DNA of 64,000 nucleotides from Alphaproteobacteria bacterium. GTDB taxonomy: Bacteria; Pseudomonadota; Alphaproteobacteria; TMED109. Position 1 is the first letter of the stretch; each line of letters begins with the position of its first letter. This document shows, piece by piece, positions 1 through 8,769 of the stretch. Below the pieces are notes generated by a model that did not search any database, was not told the DNA's origin, and saw nothing but the letters and a program-made list of their open reading frames with translations. Where the stretch lies: NCBI GenBank assembly GCA_022825705.1, contig JAJDWH010000024.1, positions 62,001 to 126,000 of the forward strand, in the 5' to 3' direction. The translations under genes and the position numbers were made by a program.

Positions 1-1
1 T

Positions 2-1276
2 GAATGGAAGGCCCGCACGACCTACGGAGACATTGCGGGTGCCACCCTGCTGGACTGGCCGATCGATGCCGCGGAGATGGATCCGTACTATTCCCGCGCC
101 GAGGACAAGATGGGCACCACGGGTACCCACGGAATTCCGCGGCTCCCGGGGAACAACAACTACAAGGTCATGGAGTACGGCGCGAAGAAGCTGGGCTACC
201 AGACCGTGCACACCGGCAACATGTCGATCAACCCGGAGCCACGCGACGGGCGGCCAGGCTGCCTGCAGCTCGGCTTCTGCATGGCGGGATGTGCGATCGG
301 GGCCAAGTGGTCGATTCTGTATTCGGAAGTACCGAAGGCGGAAGCCACCGGTCACTTCGAACTGCGTCCCGACTCGATGGTGGTGCGGATCGTGCACGAC
401 GACTCCGGCAAGGCCACGGGCGTCGAGTACCTGGATGCGGACGGCAATTTGCAGATGCAAAAGGCGCGGATCGTGGCCGTAGCAGGAAACTCGGTCGAAA
501 CACCACGCCTCCTGCTGAACTCTGCCAGCAGCATGTTCCCGGACGGCATGGCGAACTCTTCCGGACAGGTTGGGCGCAACTACATGCGGCACCTGACCGC
601 CACCGTGTACGCCGTGATGCCCGGACCCGTCCACTTTGACCGCGGCACCCAGATGGCCGGCATCGTCATGGACGAAGTGCGGCATGACGACAGTCGCGGG
701 TTTGCCGGCGGCTACCTGATGGAGACGCTGCCGGGCTTCGGTGTGGCCGCGATTGCCGGCAACGTCGGCGGAATGTCGATCGACACCCCAGGAACATGGG
801 GACGGGACTACACCCGTGAGGTGATCGAGAACTACCGCAACATGGCAGGCATGTGGCTGGTCGGAGAAGACATGCCGCAAGCGGACAACCGGGTCACTCT
901 CCACGACACGGAGAAGGACCAGTACGGGCTGCCGGTACCGGTGGTGCACTTCGACGAGCACCCGAATGACCTGGCCATGCGGAACCACGCCTACCGGATG
1001 GGAAGTGCGGTCTACGAGGCGGCCGGGGGGAGCAAGAGCTACGAGCTCCCGCCGTTCCCGGGCACGCACAATCTCGGTACGTGCCGGATGAGCGCGAATG
1101 CGGATGAGGGTGTGTGTGGCTCCTCTGGAGCGACGCACGACATCCCGAACCTGTTCATTTCCGACGGTAGCCAGTTCACGACGGGCGCGGCGGAAAACCC
1201 GACGCTGACGATTGTTGCGTTGGCGATCCGGCAAGCCGAGCTCATGGCAGAAGCCATGCGGACCAACTCGATCTAG
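2..1276 (+). CDS. GMC-family FAD oxidoreductase, C-terminal part (5' end outside window)
   Basis: The reading frame is open from base 2 and ends at a TAG at 1274-1276, so only about the last 424 residues are present; the N-terminal FAD-binding Rossmann motif lies upstream. The C-terminus carries the GMC_oxred_C signature: a GTHNLGTCRM segment, whose histidine is the usual catalytic base region, followed by LFISDGSQF and ENPTLTIVALA, which contact the flavin. Family members oxidise alcohols, sugars or sugar acids to aldehydes, ketones or lactones, passing electrons to quinone, cytochrome or oxygen. The overall look resembles the gluconate 2-dehydrogenase/sorbosone-type branch, but the substrate cannot be read from the sequence. 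A GC-rich hairpin follows the stop. Confidence 0.85.
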   Translation, partial: EWKARTTYGDIAGATLLDWPIDAAEMDPYYSRAEDKMGTTGTHGIPRLPGNNNYKVMEYGAKKLGYQTVHTGNMSINPEPRDGRPGCLQLGFCMAGCAIGAKWSILYSEVPKAEATGHFELRPDSMVVRIVHDDSGKATGVEYLDADGNLQMQKARIVAVAGNSVETPRLLLNSASSMFPDGMANSSGQVGRNYMRHLTATVYAVMPGPVHFDRGTQMAGIVMDEVRHDDSRGFAGGYLMETLPGFGVAAIAGNVGGMSIDTPGTWGRDYTREVIENYRNMAGMWLVGEDMPQADNRVTLHDTEKDQYGLPVPVVHFDEHPNDLAMRNHAYRMGSAVYEAAGGSKSYELPPFPGTHNLGTCRMSANADEGVCGSSGATHDIPNLFISDGSQFTTGAAENPTLTIVALAIRQAELMAEAMRTNSI

Positions 1277-1291
1277 CGGGTTCGTTTCGAG

Positions 1292-1323
1292 GACAGGGGG
1301 CGCGGGCTCACGCGCCCCCTGTC
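1292..1323 (+). terminator. GC-rich perfect hairpin after the GMC oxidoreductase
   Basis: Thirteen-base arms (1292-1304 and 1311-1323) pair perfectly around a six-base loop, 15 bases after the stop codon. There is no T-run after the stem, so this is a terminator-like or 3'-stabilising hairpin rather than a textbook intrinsic terminator. Confidence 0.6.
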
Positions 1324-1642
1324 AGTACAGGATTAGATGCGCTCTCCGCGCGGCAGTCGGTGTCTGTACGCGTTGACTCGGCCTCCGACCTGGGCTGTGG
1401 CGGCGATCGCTTGAGCCTTGCACTTCGGTCTCCCGGGTCCACCCTGAGTGAGCCAGGCCAGGCGGCATTGTGCCGCGCTTTCTACGTGAACGGGTAGGCG
1501 GCACGACAACCAGCTCGGACATGAAAAGAGCTTGATTGCGCTATCGATCGTTGACGCAATTTGCCTAGCATGGTACTCAAGACAACGATGTGGCGTGGCC
1601 CGACACTGTCGGGCCGGAGCGCCTCCAGAAGGAGTAGTCACC
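1324..1642. other. Intergenic region upstream of the STAS gene
   Basis: About 320 bases with no convincing gene. A TTGACG at 1551-1556 lies 17 bases before a weak TACTCA (1574-1579) and could be a promoter for the STAS gene; the -10 match is poor. Nothing else was recognised. Confidence 0.3.
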
Positions 1643-1978
1643 GTGGAAATGAAGAGTACTAAAGAAGGAGACGTGCTCATCTTCGAGCCTGAAGGCCGCA
1701 TCGATGGAACCAATGCTCGGGACGTTGAGACCGCGTTTCTCGACAAGGTGAGAGGCGGTGAACTGGTCATCCTCGTCGACTTCTCCGAAGTCGACTTTAT
1801 TTCCAGCGCCGGTTTGCGTGTGTTGCTAATGGTTGCGAAGGAAGTAAAGGCCCGATCTGGACGGATCGAGCTGTGCTCAATGCGGGACTACTTGAAGGAA
1901 GTATTCGAGGTGAGTGGCTTTAACGCGATCTTTCAGATCCATGAAGCCCGGAGCGACGGATTGGCGTCGCTTTCGTAG
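1643..1978 (+). CDS. STAS-domain anti-sigma factor antagonist (SpoIIAA/RsbV-like)
   Basis: A 111-residue single-domain STAS protein. The core runs from the FEPEGRIDGTNA strand to the helix after DFISSAGLRVLL. In that helix start the serine pair is where SpoIIAA/RsbV proteins are phosphorylated by their partner anti-sigma kinase. The GTG at 1643 is chosen because AGAAGGAG (1627-1634) sits eight bases before it; an in-frame ATG at 1649 is the alternative. The usual role is binding and neutralising an anti-sigma factor to release a sigma factor, acting in the cytosol. No anti-sigma kinase, PP2C phosphatase or sigma factor gene lies nearby, so the partner is encoded elsewhere. STAS domains also occur in other signalling contexts. 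Confidence 0.85.
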   Translation: MEMKSTKEGDVLIFEPEGRIDGTNARDVETAFLDKVRGGELVILVDFSEVDFISSAGLRVLLMVAKEVKARSGRIELCSMRDYLKEVFEVSGFNAIFQIHEARSDGLASLS

Positions 1979-2199
1979 CAGGCGCTTGAGAAACTCCAGA
2001 CCGGAAGGTTGAGGTCATCCAGCTGGTGCTGGCCGGCGGCGAGCAGGGTCGCTGCTCCAATTGATCTAGTTCCGCGGTTGCCAGGCGAGGCAGCCGAAAC
2101 AAGCTTGTGTCACCGTCGTCCGGACCTGCGTCCCAATGGGATGATGGCGGGTTGGATGCCGGGTGGTTGGTTTGTCCGCCAACCTTGACAGTGTTCCGT

Positions 2200-3018
2200 T
2201 CAGGCAAGGTGATTCAGCGGCCCGCGACCGCCGCCCAGTCCCGGTGCAGTCCGTATCGCACGCTGAACATAGGCGTGCGCGCGCGCCGTCGCGTCGATCA
2301 GTGTGGCCCCCTTGGCAATCCCGGCAGCGATGGCGCTCGCGAGCGTGCAGCCAGTACCGTGGGTGTGGGGCGTGTCAACCCGATTCGCAACGAACTCCCG
2401 TACTCCGGCATCGGTAACGAGTAGGTCGGTCACCTCAGCGCCCCCAAGGTGCCCGCCGGTAATCAACGCTGCGTGCGCCCCCATCGCGATCAGGTGTTGA
2501 CCGGCGCGGAGCATCTCATCCCGATCGGTGACAGGAAGTCCTGTCAGCCTCTCAGCTTCGGGGGTATTGGGCGTCACCAGGTATGCGCGTCGCACCAGCC
2601 GATCACGGAGCGCCGCTTCCGCTGCCGGCTCCAACAGAGGCTCACCCGACGTTGCCGTCAACACCGGGTCGACGATGAGCGGCAATCCGGCGGCGCAGGT
2701 GGCCAAGGTGCCGAGTACGGCGTCGATCGTCTCGCTCGAACAGAGCATTCCGGTCTTGATGGCATCCGCCCCGATGTCTCGTAAGGCCGTTTGCATCTGC
2801 AAGGCGACGAGGTCCGGGGGCGTGTGCAGCACCCGGTGGATTCGATAGGTGTCTTGCGCCGTGACCGCTGTCACGGCCGACATGGCGTACACGCCCATTG
2901 CCATGGCGGTCTTGAGGTCGGCCTGAAGACCGGCACCGCCGCCCGAATCCGAACCGGCAACAATCAGCAACCGCCCGCTAGAGTGGCCGCATTGACGAGC
3001 AGATTCGATTTCCGTCAA
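2200..3018 (-). CDS. thiD: Hydroxymethylpyrimidine/phosphomethylpyrimidine kinase
   Basis: ThiD phosphorylates HMP and then HMP-phosphate to HMP-pyrophosphate for thiamine synthesis in the cytosol. The N-terminal LLIVAGSDSGGGAGLQADLK segment is the family's substrate-binding signature, and DTPHTHGTGCTLASAIA near the C-terminus is the ribokinase-fold anion hole with its catalytic region. The frame is open far upstream inside glmM, but similarity begins only at LLIVAGSDSG. The start is therefore placed at a TTG (3018) that overlaps the glmM stop as TTGA, giving 272 residues, normal for the family; no clear ribosome-binding site supports it. It is the last gene of the glmM run. A weak GGTTGG/CCAACC hairpin (2165-2184) lies just beyond the stop. 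Confidence 0.88.
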   Translation of the reverse strand: MTEIESARQCGHSSGRLLIVAGSDSGGGAGLQADLKTAMAMGVYAMSAVTAVTAQDTYRIHRVLHTPPDLVALQMQTALRDIGADAIKTGMLCSSETIDAVLGTLATCAAGLPLIVDPVLTATSGEPLLEPAAEAALRDRLVRRAYLVTPNTPEAERLTGLPVTDRDEMLRAGQHLIAMGAHAALITGGHLGGAEVTDLLVTDAGVREFVANRVDTPHTHGTGCTLASAIAAGIAKGATLIDATARAHAYVQRAIRTAPGLGGGRGPLNHLA

Positions 3019-4379
3019 GCCGCGTCCCGGCTGGCTGTGGCCACTGCGGTTGCAATCGATTCGATGATTTCTCGGGCAGCCGGTTCGTCCGAAGTCTCGA
3101 CCAGAACGCGCAGCAGCGGCTCGGTACCCGAAGGTCGGACGATCAGTCGGCCTTTTCCGATGAGGCGTTGTTCTGCCTCCTTGACGACCGCCCGGACGGA
3201 CCGGTTGACGAGGGGGTCGACGTCCCGTCCGTTCGGAAGGCGGACATTGGATTGATGCTGCGGAACGGCTTCGTAGCGGGGCAACAATTCTGACAGGGGA
3301 TTGCCCGTGCGGGCCATGACGGACAGCGCCTGCAACGCTGAGGCCAGTCCGTCTCCCGTCTCGCTGTGGTTCGCCAAAATGATGTGACCGGACGGTTCCC
3401 CGCCGACGTTGCATCCGTGCGACCGCATCCACTGCGAGACGTGACGGTCGCCGACGGGAGCCCGTAGAAGGTCCAGCTGAAGGGTGCCCAGGTAGCGCTC
3501 GAAGCCATAGTTCGAGAACGGCGTGCCGACTACCGCGCTGCCGGTAAGCGCTCCGCTCTCGAACCATTCACGCGCGATCAGCGCGATCAGCCGATCGCCG
3601 TCCACGACCCGACCCTGCTCGTCGGCGAGTACGCACCGGTCGGCGTCTCCGTCCAGCGCGATACCGAGATCTGCCCCGGATTCCCGGACCCGGGCTGCCA
3701 TCGCGTGGGGCGCTGTCGAACCGCAGTCTCGGTTGATGTTCGTGCCATCGGGCGCGACGCCCATGGCCACGACGTCTGCGCCAAGTTCCCACAGTACTTG
3801 CGGGGTGACTCGCCAAGCCGCACCGTTGGCGCAATCGACCACGATCTTGAGGCCGTCAAGTCTGAGGTTAGCGGGGACGGTGGCCTTGACCCACTCGTTG
3901 TAGCGACCGACGGCATCGTCGATTCGTTTGGCGCGTCCGACGTCTGGAGCGTCTGCCAGGGTGTGGGACGTCGGATACGCTTGCAGGCGCTCCTCCAGCG
4001 AACGTTCGACTTCTTCAGAGAGTTTGCGGCCATCCTGACCAAACAGCTTGATGCCGTTGTCCTGCCAGGCATTGTGCGAACCGGAGATCATGACCCCCAG
4101 GTCACACCGCATGGAGCGAACCAGCATGGGGATGGCGGCAGTCGGGATCGGCCCGACAAGGAACACGTTCATGCCGATGGACAGGAAGCCGCTCGTCAGG
4201 GCTGTTTCCATCATGTAGCCCGACAGTCGCGTGTCCTTGCCGATGACCACGTGATGGCGATGGTCACCGCGGGTAAATTCCGCGCCGGCGGCAACGCCGA
4301 TTCGCTGGACGAATTCTGGCGTCAGCGGCGCCTCGTTGGCGCGACCACGAATGCCATCGGTGCCGAATATGCGTCCCAT
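3015..4379 (-). CDS. glmM: Phosphoglucosamine mutase
   Basis: GlmM converts glucosamine-6-phosphate to glucosamine-1-phosphate, feeding UDP-GlcNAc for peptidoglycan and LPS. At 454 residues it has the normal length and the four-domain phosphohexomutase layout: an N-terminal FGTDGIRG, the phosphoserine loop around S101, the metal loop DGDADR near residue 245, and RPSGTEP near the C-terminus for phosphate binding. The catalytic loop reads ISGSHNAWQDNG instead of the usual ISASHNP-x-x-DNG: the serine, histidine and asparagine are kept, but the alanine and proline are changed. The gene is expressed leftward, apart from folP by an inserted plus-strand gene, and overlaps thiD by four bases. Confidence 0.95.
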   Translation of the reverse strand: MGRIFGTDGIRGRANEAPLTPEFVQRIGVAAGAEFTRGDHRHHVVIGKDTRLSGYMMETALTSGFLSIGMNVFLVGPIPTAAIPMLVRSMRCDLGVMISGSHNAWQDNGIKLFGQDGRKLSEEVERSLEERLQAYPTSHTLADAPDVGRAKRIDDAVGRYNEWVKATVPANLRLDGLKIVVDCANGAAWRVTPQVLWELGADVVAMGVAPDGTNINRDCGSTAPHAMAARVRESGADLGIALDGDADRCVLADEQGRVVDGDRLIALIAREWFESGALTGSAVVGTPFSNYGFERYLGTLQLDLLRAPVGDRHVSQWMRSHGCNVGGEPSGHIILANHSETGDGLASALQALSVMARTGNPLSELLPRYEAVPQHQSNVRLPNGRDVDPLVNRSVRAVVKEAEQRLIGKGRLIVRPSGTEPLLRVLVETSDEPAAREIIESIATAVATASRDAA

Positions 4380-4429
4380 CGTCCCTTCCGAAACGCTACT
4401 GTGGCGCCTTTCTACAACCGGTACCGTTA

Positions 4430-4441
4430 CCCGTAAACGGG
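4430..4441. promoter_or_regulatory. Short palindrome in the glmM/dehydratase divergent region
   Basis: CCCGT-AA-ACGGG lies in the 78-base gap between the divergent glmM and dehydratase genes, close to the dehydratase ribosome-binding site (AGGAG, about 4446-4450). An ACCGGT core (4417-4422) is also present. Either could be a regulator site, but nothing identifies the regulator. Confidence 0.2.
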
Positions 4442-4457
4442 ACCCAGGAGATCAGGA

Positions 4458-5675
4458 ATGAAAATTACTGCGATCGAGACCGTCTCGCATGCGCGTTTTC
4501 CCAACCTCCTCTGGGTTCACGTGCACACCGACGAGGGAATCACCGGATTGGGAGAGACCTTTTACGGGACCGGGTCTTCAGAGGGTCACATCCACTCGTA
4601 CGCAGCCGAGCTCCTCTTGGAGGAGGATCCGCTCCAGATTGACCGGCACAGCAAGCGGTTGACGACCTACATCGGTCACTCGGGGACGGGCGCAGAGGTG
4701 CGGGGCAACTCGGCGCTGGACGTGGCGCTTTGGGATATCTGGGGGCAGGTGACCGGGCAGCCGATCTACCAGCTCCTGGGCGGACGGAGTCGGGACTCCA
4801 TCCGCGTGTACAACACCTGCGCCGGCTACCAGTATGTCCGAACGCACTCCAAGCAGTCCACCGACAGCTTCAACCTGCCGGGCGACCAGCCGGAGGGGCC
4901 GTACGAAGATCTTCAGGCGTTCCTGACGGACGCCGGAGCGCTGGCCAAGAGCTTGCAGGAAATGGGCATCACCGGGATGAAGATCTGGCCCTTCGACTAT
5001 GCGGCGGAAGCTTCCGGAGGACATTACATCTCGCCTGCCGACCTGGCGCGCGCAGTAGAACCGTTCCAGAAGATCCGTGACGCCGTGGGTGACACCATGG
5101 ATGTGATGGTCGAGCTTCACGCCATGTGGGATCTTCCGCAGGCGAAACGCATTGCGGCGGCGCTGGAGCCCTGCAGCCCATTCTGGTTCGAAGATCCGAT
5201 CCGCATGGACAGCCTTCGTAGCCTCAAGGATTTTCGGGATTCCACACGGGTCCCGACGACGGCAAGCGAAACCCTGGGAAGCCGGGGGCAGTTTCGGGAA
5301 CTCCTGGAACTCGGAGCCTGCGACTACGTTATGTACGATATCGGCTGGGTTGGCGGGCTTTCGGAAGCCCGTAAGATCGCCGCAATGGCCGAAGCCTGGC
5401 ACCGCCCGGTTGCTCCGCACGATTGCACCGGGCCTGTCATCTTTGCCGCCTCGGTTCACCACGTGATGAATGCGACGAATGCTCTGGTGCAGGAGGTGGT
5501 TCGCGCTTTCTACTACGGCTGGTTCCAGGAAATCGTGACCGAGTTGCCGCCACTCGAGAACGGTTTCCTCCGTCCGCTGGAAGGGCCGGGGCTAGGACTA
5601 CGCCTCCGGCCCGACTTTCTCGAGGATCCGGATTGTCGGACTCGTAGGACCGACGCCGACGGCACCACTGGTTGA
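4458..5675 (+). CDS. Enolase-superfamily (mandelate racemase/muconate lactonising) sugar-acid dehydratase-like protein
   Basis: A 405-residue enolase-superfamily enzyme with the N-terminal capping domain (residues 1-125) and a TIM barrel. The three metal carboxylates are visible as E219 (VMVELHAMW), E245 (FWFEDP) and E271 (ASETLG). H321 in APHDCTGP, with an aspartate at about 294, forms the likely His-Asp catalytic dyad, and H221 follows the first metal ligand as in galactonate/mannonate-type dehydratases. Members abstract the proton alpha to a carboxylate; a sugar-acid dehydratase is most likely, but the substrate is unknown. The start has AGGAG upstream. The gene sits on the opposite strand between folP and glmM, genes usually adjacent in related bacteria, so it looks like an insertion into the cluster. 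Confidence 0.85.
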   Translation: MKITAIETVSHARFPNLLWVHVHTDEGITGLGETFYGTGSSEGHIHSYAAELLLEEDPLQIDRHSKRLTTYIGHSGTGAEVRGNSALDVALWDIWGQVTGQPIYQLLGGRSRDSIRVYNTCAGYQYVRTHSKQSTDSFNLPGDQPEGPYEDLQAFLTDAGALAKSLQEMGITGMKIWPFDYAAEASGGHYISPADLARAVEPFQKIRDAVGDTMDVMVELHAMWDLPQAKRIAAALEPCSPFWFEDPIRMDSLRSLKDFRDSTRVPTTASETLGSRGQFRELLELGACDYVMYDIGWVGGLSEARKIAAMAEAWHRPVAPHDCTGPVIFAASVHHVMNATNALVQEVVRAFYYGWFQEIVTELPPLENGFLRPLEGPGLGLRLRPDFLEDPDCRTRRTDADGTTG

Positions 5676-5757
5676 CCCGGCTGCCGGCGGGTTGAACCGG
5701 CGTTGGGCGGCACCCCGGCCAACTGCGGACAGCTCGTCGGTCGGGCTATCCCCAACG

Positions 5758-6741
5758 TCAGCTTGGATGCCTGCCTGGGTCCGGGACCGATTCGGCCATC
5801 GACCGGCCAAGAGCCCCCCACACTCGCAGCGCCTGCCGCGTCTCGGCGACATCGTGCACCCGGACAAGGTTTGCGCCTTGGCTGACGGCGTGCATCGCAA
5901 TCGCCAGCGAACCTCCGATTCGGTCGGAAACAGGAGCATCGCCGTCCAGATGCCCGATGAGGGACTTTCTGGACGCGCCCACCATCAGGCCATGCCCCAG
6001 GCAGTGGAACATGGGCAGCCATGCGAGGAGCTGCAGGTTGTGCTTCCTGTTCTTTCCGAATCCGAGACCCGGGTCGACGATGATCTGGTGAGGTGGAATG
6101 CCAGCAGCGCGGGCCCGCTCCACCGCGACGGCAAGATCCGCATAGACCTCGCTGGGGGCGTGATCGTAGTAGGGCCGCACCTGCATCGTTTGCGGGTTCC
6201 CGCGCATGTGCATGAGCACGACCGCTAGCCCCGCGTCGGCAACGATTCGGGCACTGTTCGGCGAATGCGAAAGTGCAGTGACGTCATTGACGATGGAGGC
6301 CCCGGCCGCTGCCGCTGCAAGCATGGTCTCGGGATTGCGGGTGTCGACAGATATCACGGCGCCAGTTGGCCGCAATGCTTCGATGACGGGGACGACGCGC
6401 CGGATCTCTTCGGCCGGCGACACCATCGTGGCGCCGGGGCGTGTGGATTCGCCTCCTACATCGAGGATATCGGCGCCCGCCTTGACCATGGAGCGACCCA
6501 GCGCGACCGCCTTTTCGGGCGTGAGGTAGCGGCCGCCATCCGAGAAGCTGTCCGGCGTTACGTTGATCACGCCCACGATGCGGGTGTGGTCGAGCGCAAA
6601 TCCGGCAAACGGAGCCCGGGCAGCGGTAAGGGCATGGCGTGCCGCCTGATGGCGGTCATCTTCCAGTGACGCCAGTGGCAGGGGGCGCACCTCGGGCGCA
6701 GGGTGACCAGGGACGATTTCATCCACGGCGGCGAAGGCCAT
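5758..6741 (-). CDS. folP: Dihydropteroate synthase
   Basis: FolP condenses 6-hydroxymethyl-dihydropterin pyrophosphate with p-aminobenzoate in folate synthesis. Signatures are GVINVTPDSFSDGG (pyrophosphate loop), ILDVGGESTRPGA, the VNDVTAL strand, IIVDPGLGFGK and GASRKSLIG. The length is 327 residues; the roughly 50-residue N-terminal extension before the barrel resembles that of other alphaproteobacterial enzymes. The frame is open further upstream, but this ATG is the first one after the ftsH stop. The gene lies 111 bases downstream of ftsH on the same strand, the usual ftsH-folP order, and faces the inserted dehydratase gene. Confidence 0.94.
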   Translation of the reverse strand: MAFAAVDEIVPGHPAPEVRPLPLASLEDDRHQAARHALTAARAPFAGFALDHTRIVGVINVTPDSFSDGGRYLTPEKAVALGRSMVKAGADILDVGGESTRPGATMVSPAEEIRRVVPVIEALRPTGAVISVDTRNPETMLAAAAAGASIVNDVTALSHSPNSARIVADAGLAVVLMHMRGNPQTMQVRPYYDHAPSEVYADLAVAVERARAAGIPPHQIIVDPGLGFGKNRKHNLQLLAWLPMFHCLGHGLMVGASRKSLIGHLDGDAPVSDRIGGSLAIAMHAVSQGANLVRVHDVAETRQALRVWGALGRSMAESVPDPGRHPS

Positions 6742-6852
6742 GGGGCCGCCTGCCAGGGGTAGGCGGTCGGCGGCAGGATGAGCGAAGCGCGAGAGCTTTC
6801 GTGGCCGCAGCAGAACGGGGTTGCTCCTGCGGTCAGCCGCCCACCGGGTGCA

Positions 6853-8769
6853 TCATGCGTTCTCCGGCTGCGCCGAGCCGTCGCCTTGTCCTTGGGACGC
6901 ACCGCTTTGCGGGACCGATGAACGTCGGCCCGTCTCCGGTGCTGCCTCGTCATCGTCGTCGCGATGGATGGACCGCCCGCCCAACACGGCATCCACCTCG
7001 TCTGCCGTCAACGTTTCGTACTCGAGAAGGCTGCCGGCCAAGGCGTGAAGCTGGTCGACGCGGGCTTCAAGAATCGTCCGTGCAGTGCTTTCTCCGTCCT
7101 CGACGATTCTCCGAATTTCTTCGTCGATCATGCGAGCGGTCTGATCCGACATGTTGCGCTGTTCGGCGACGGAGTGTCCAAGGAACACTTCTTCCTGATT
7201 GCTTTGCAGACGGATTGGGCCGAGTCGATCGCTGAATCCGAACTCCATCACCATGCGGCGGGCCAAATTGGTGGCCTGCTGGATATCGTTGCCGGCACCG
7301 GTGGTGATGTGACGCTTGCCGTAGATGAGCTCCTCGGCAATGCGACCACCGAACAGCCCGGCGATCTGCGCTTCCAGTTCAATTTGCGTATGCGCGTACT
7401 TGTCGCGTTCCGGCAGCCACATGGTGACTCCGAGTGCCCGGCCACGCGGGATGATCGTGACCTTGTGGAGGGGCTCGTGCCCTTCGACGTTCAGCATCAC
7501 GATCGCGTGTCCGGATTCGTGATACGCGGTCATCTTGCGCTCGTCTTCCGTCATCACCATCGAGCGTCGCTCGGCGCCCATCATGACCTTGTCTTTCGCC
7601 TGTTCGAATTCGGCCATGCCGACGGAACGGCGGCCCTTTCGGGCAGCAAGCAGTGCGGCTTCATTGACGAGATTTGCGAGATCCGCGCCCGAGAAACCGG
7701 GGGTCCCGCGTGCGATGGTCCGGATGTTGACGTCGTTTCCGACTGGAACCTTGCGCATGTGTACGCGGAGGATCTTCTCGCGCCCGACGATATCCGGATT
7801 GGAAACCACGACCTGGCGGTCGAAGCGGCCTGGACGCAGCAGCGCCGGGTCGAGGACGTCAGGCCGGTTGGTCGCGGCGATCATGATGACGCCTTCGTTG
7901 GCCTCGAAGCCGTCCATCTCGACCAGCAGCTGGTTGAGGGTCTGTTCCCGTTCATCGTTGCCGCCGCCAAGACCTGCACCGCGCTGCCTTCCGACGGCAT
8001 CGATTTCGTCCACAAACACGATGCATGGGGCGTTTTTCTTCGCCTGTCCGAACATGTCACGGACCCGGCTGGCCCCGACGCCGACGAACATCTCGACGAA
8101 ATCCGAGCCCGAGATCGTGAAGAAGGGCACATTCGCCTCGCCGGCGACGGCGCGGGCGAGCAGCGTCTTCCCCGTCCCTGGCGGGCCCACCAGCAGCACG
8201 CCCTTCGGAATGGAACCCCCCAGTCGCTGGAACTTTTGAGGGCTCTTCAGGAACTCCACGATTTCTTGCAGCTCTTCCTTCGCCTCGTCGACCCCCGCGA
8301 CGTTGTCGAAAGTGACGCGCTGTTGATTCTCAGTAAGGAGGCGCGCCCTGGATTTGCCAAATCCGAATGCCTTGCCGTTGCCGGATTGCATCTGGCGCAT
8401 GAAGAAGATCCAGATGCCGATGAACAGCAGCATCGGCAACCAGTTGAGCAACAGGCCGACTACCGGCGAGACGCTGCTCTCCTCCGGCGCTGCCCGCACG
8501 GCAACGTCGTGTTCGCGCAACAAAGGAAGCAGGCTCGCATCGTCAAGGCCGTATGTCGTGAAACGCTGGCCATTCCGGTAGAGACCGTCGATCACGCGGC
8601 CGCTCACGGTGATGGATTTGACCTGACCTGTTTCGACGTTCTCGACGAACGTCGAGTAATCGATCTCGGCAGCATTCTGCTGGGTGCTGCTATTGAACAG
8701 GTTGTACGCGGTCACCACGACCAACCCGATTACAATCCACAGGGCAACGTTGCGGGCAAAACCGTTCAT
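6853..8769 (-). CDS. ftsH: ATP-dependent zinc metalloprotease FtsH
   Basis: A membrane-bound AAA+ protease that degrades unassembled membrane proteins and regulators. From the chosen start there are two membrane segments (about residues 8-24 and 105-124) flanking a small periplasmic domain. The AAA module follows, with Walker A GPPGTGKT (195-202), Walker B VFVDEID (251-257), the [17 protein letters not shown] second region of homology, and the zinc site HESGH (417-421). The tail is acidic. The ATG at 8769 overlaps the tilS stop as ATGA and precedes the first membrane helix; an upstream in-frame extension of 45 residues would lie inside tilS and is rejected. The length is 638 residues, normal for FtsH. 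Confidence 0.97.
   Translation of the reverse strand: MNGFARNVALWIVIGLVVVTAYNLFNSSTQQNAAEIDYSTFVENVETGQVKSITVSGRVIDGLYRNGQRFTTYGLDDASLLPLLREHDVAVRAAPEESSVSPVVGLLLNWLPMLLFIGIWIFFMRQMQSGNGKAFGFGKSRARLLTENQQRVTFDNVAGVDEAKEELQEIVEFLKSPQKFQRLGGSIPKGVLLVGPPGTGKTLLARAVAGEANVPFFTISGSDFVEMFVGVGASRVRDMFGQAKKNAPCIVFVDEIDAVGRQRGAGLGGGNDEREQTLNQLLVEMDGFEANEGVIMIAATNRPDVLDPALLRPGRFDRQVVVSNPDIVGREKILRVHMRKVPVGNDVNIRTIARGTPGFSGADLANLVNEAALLAARKGRRSVGMAEFEQAKDKVMMGAERRSMVMTEDERKMTAYHESGHAIVMLNVEGHEPLHKVTIIPRGRALGVTMWLPERDKYAHTQIELEAQIAGLFGGRIAEELIYGKRHITTGAGNDIQQATNLARRMVMEFGFSDRLGPIRLQSNQEEVFLGHSVAEQRNMSDQTARMIDEEIRRIVEDGESTARTILEARVDQLHALAGSLLEYETLTADEVDAVLGGRSIHRDDDDEAAPETGRRSSVPQSGASQGQGDGSAQPENA

Noticed and set aside
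2165..2184. Hairpin after thiD as a firm terminator
   Set aside because: Only six base pairs with an eight-base loop and no T-run; mentioned only under thiD.
3019..3567. Extension of thiD into glmM
   Set aside because: The added residues show no similarity to any kinase and lie over a well-conserved GlmM C-terminus.
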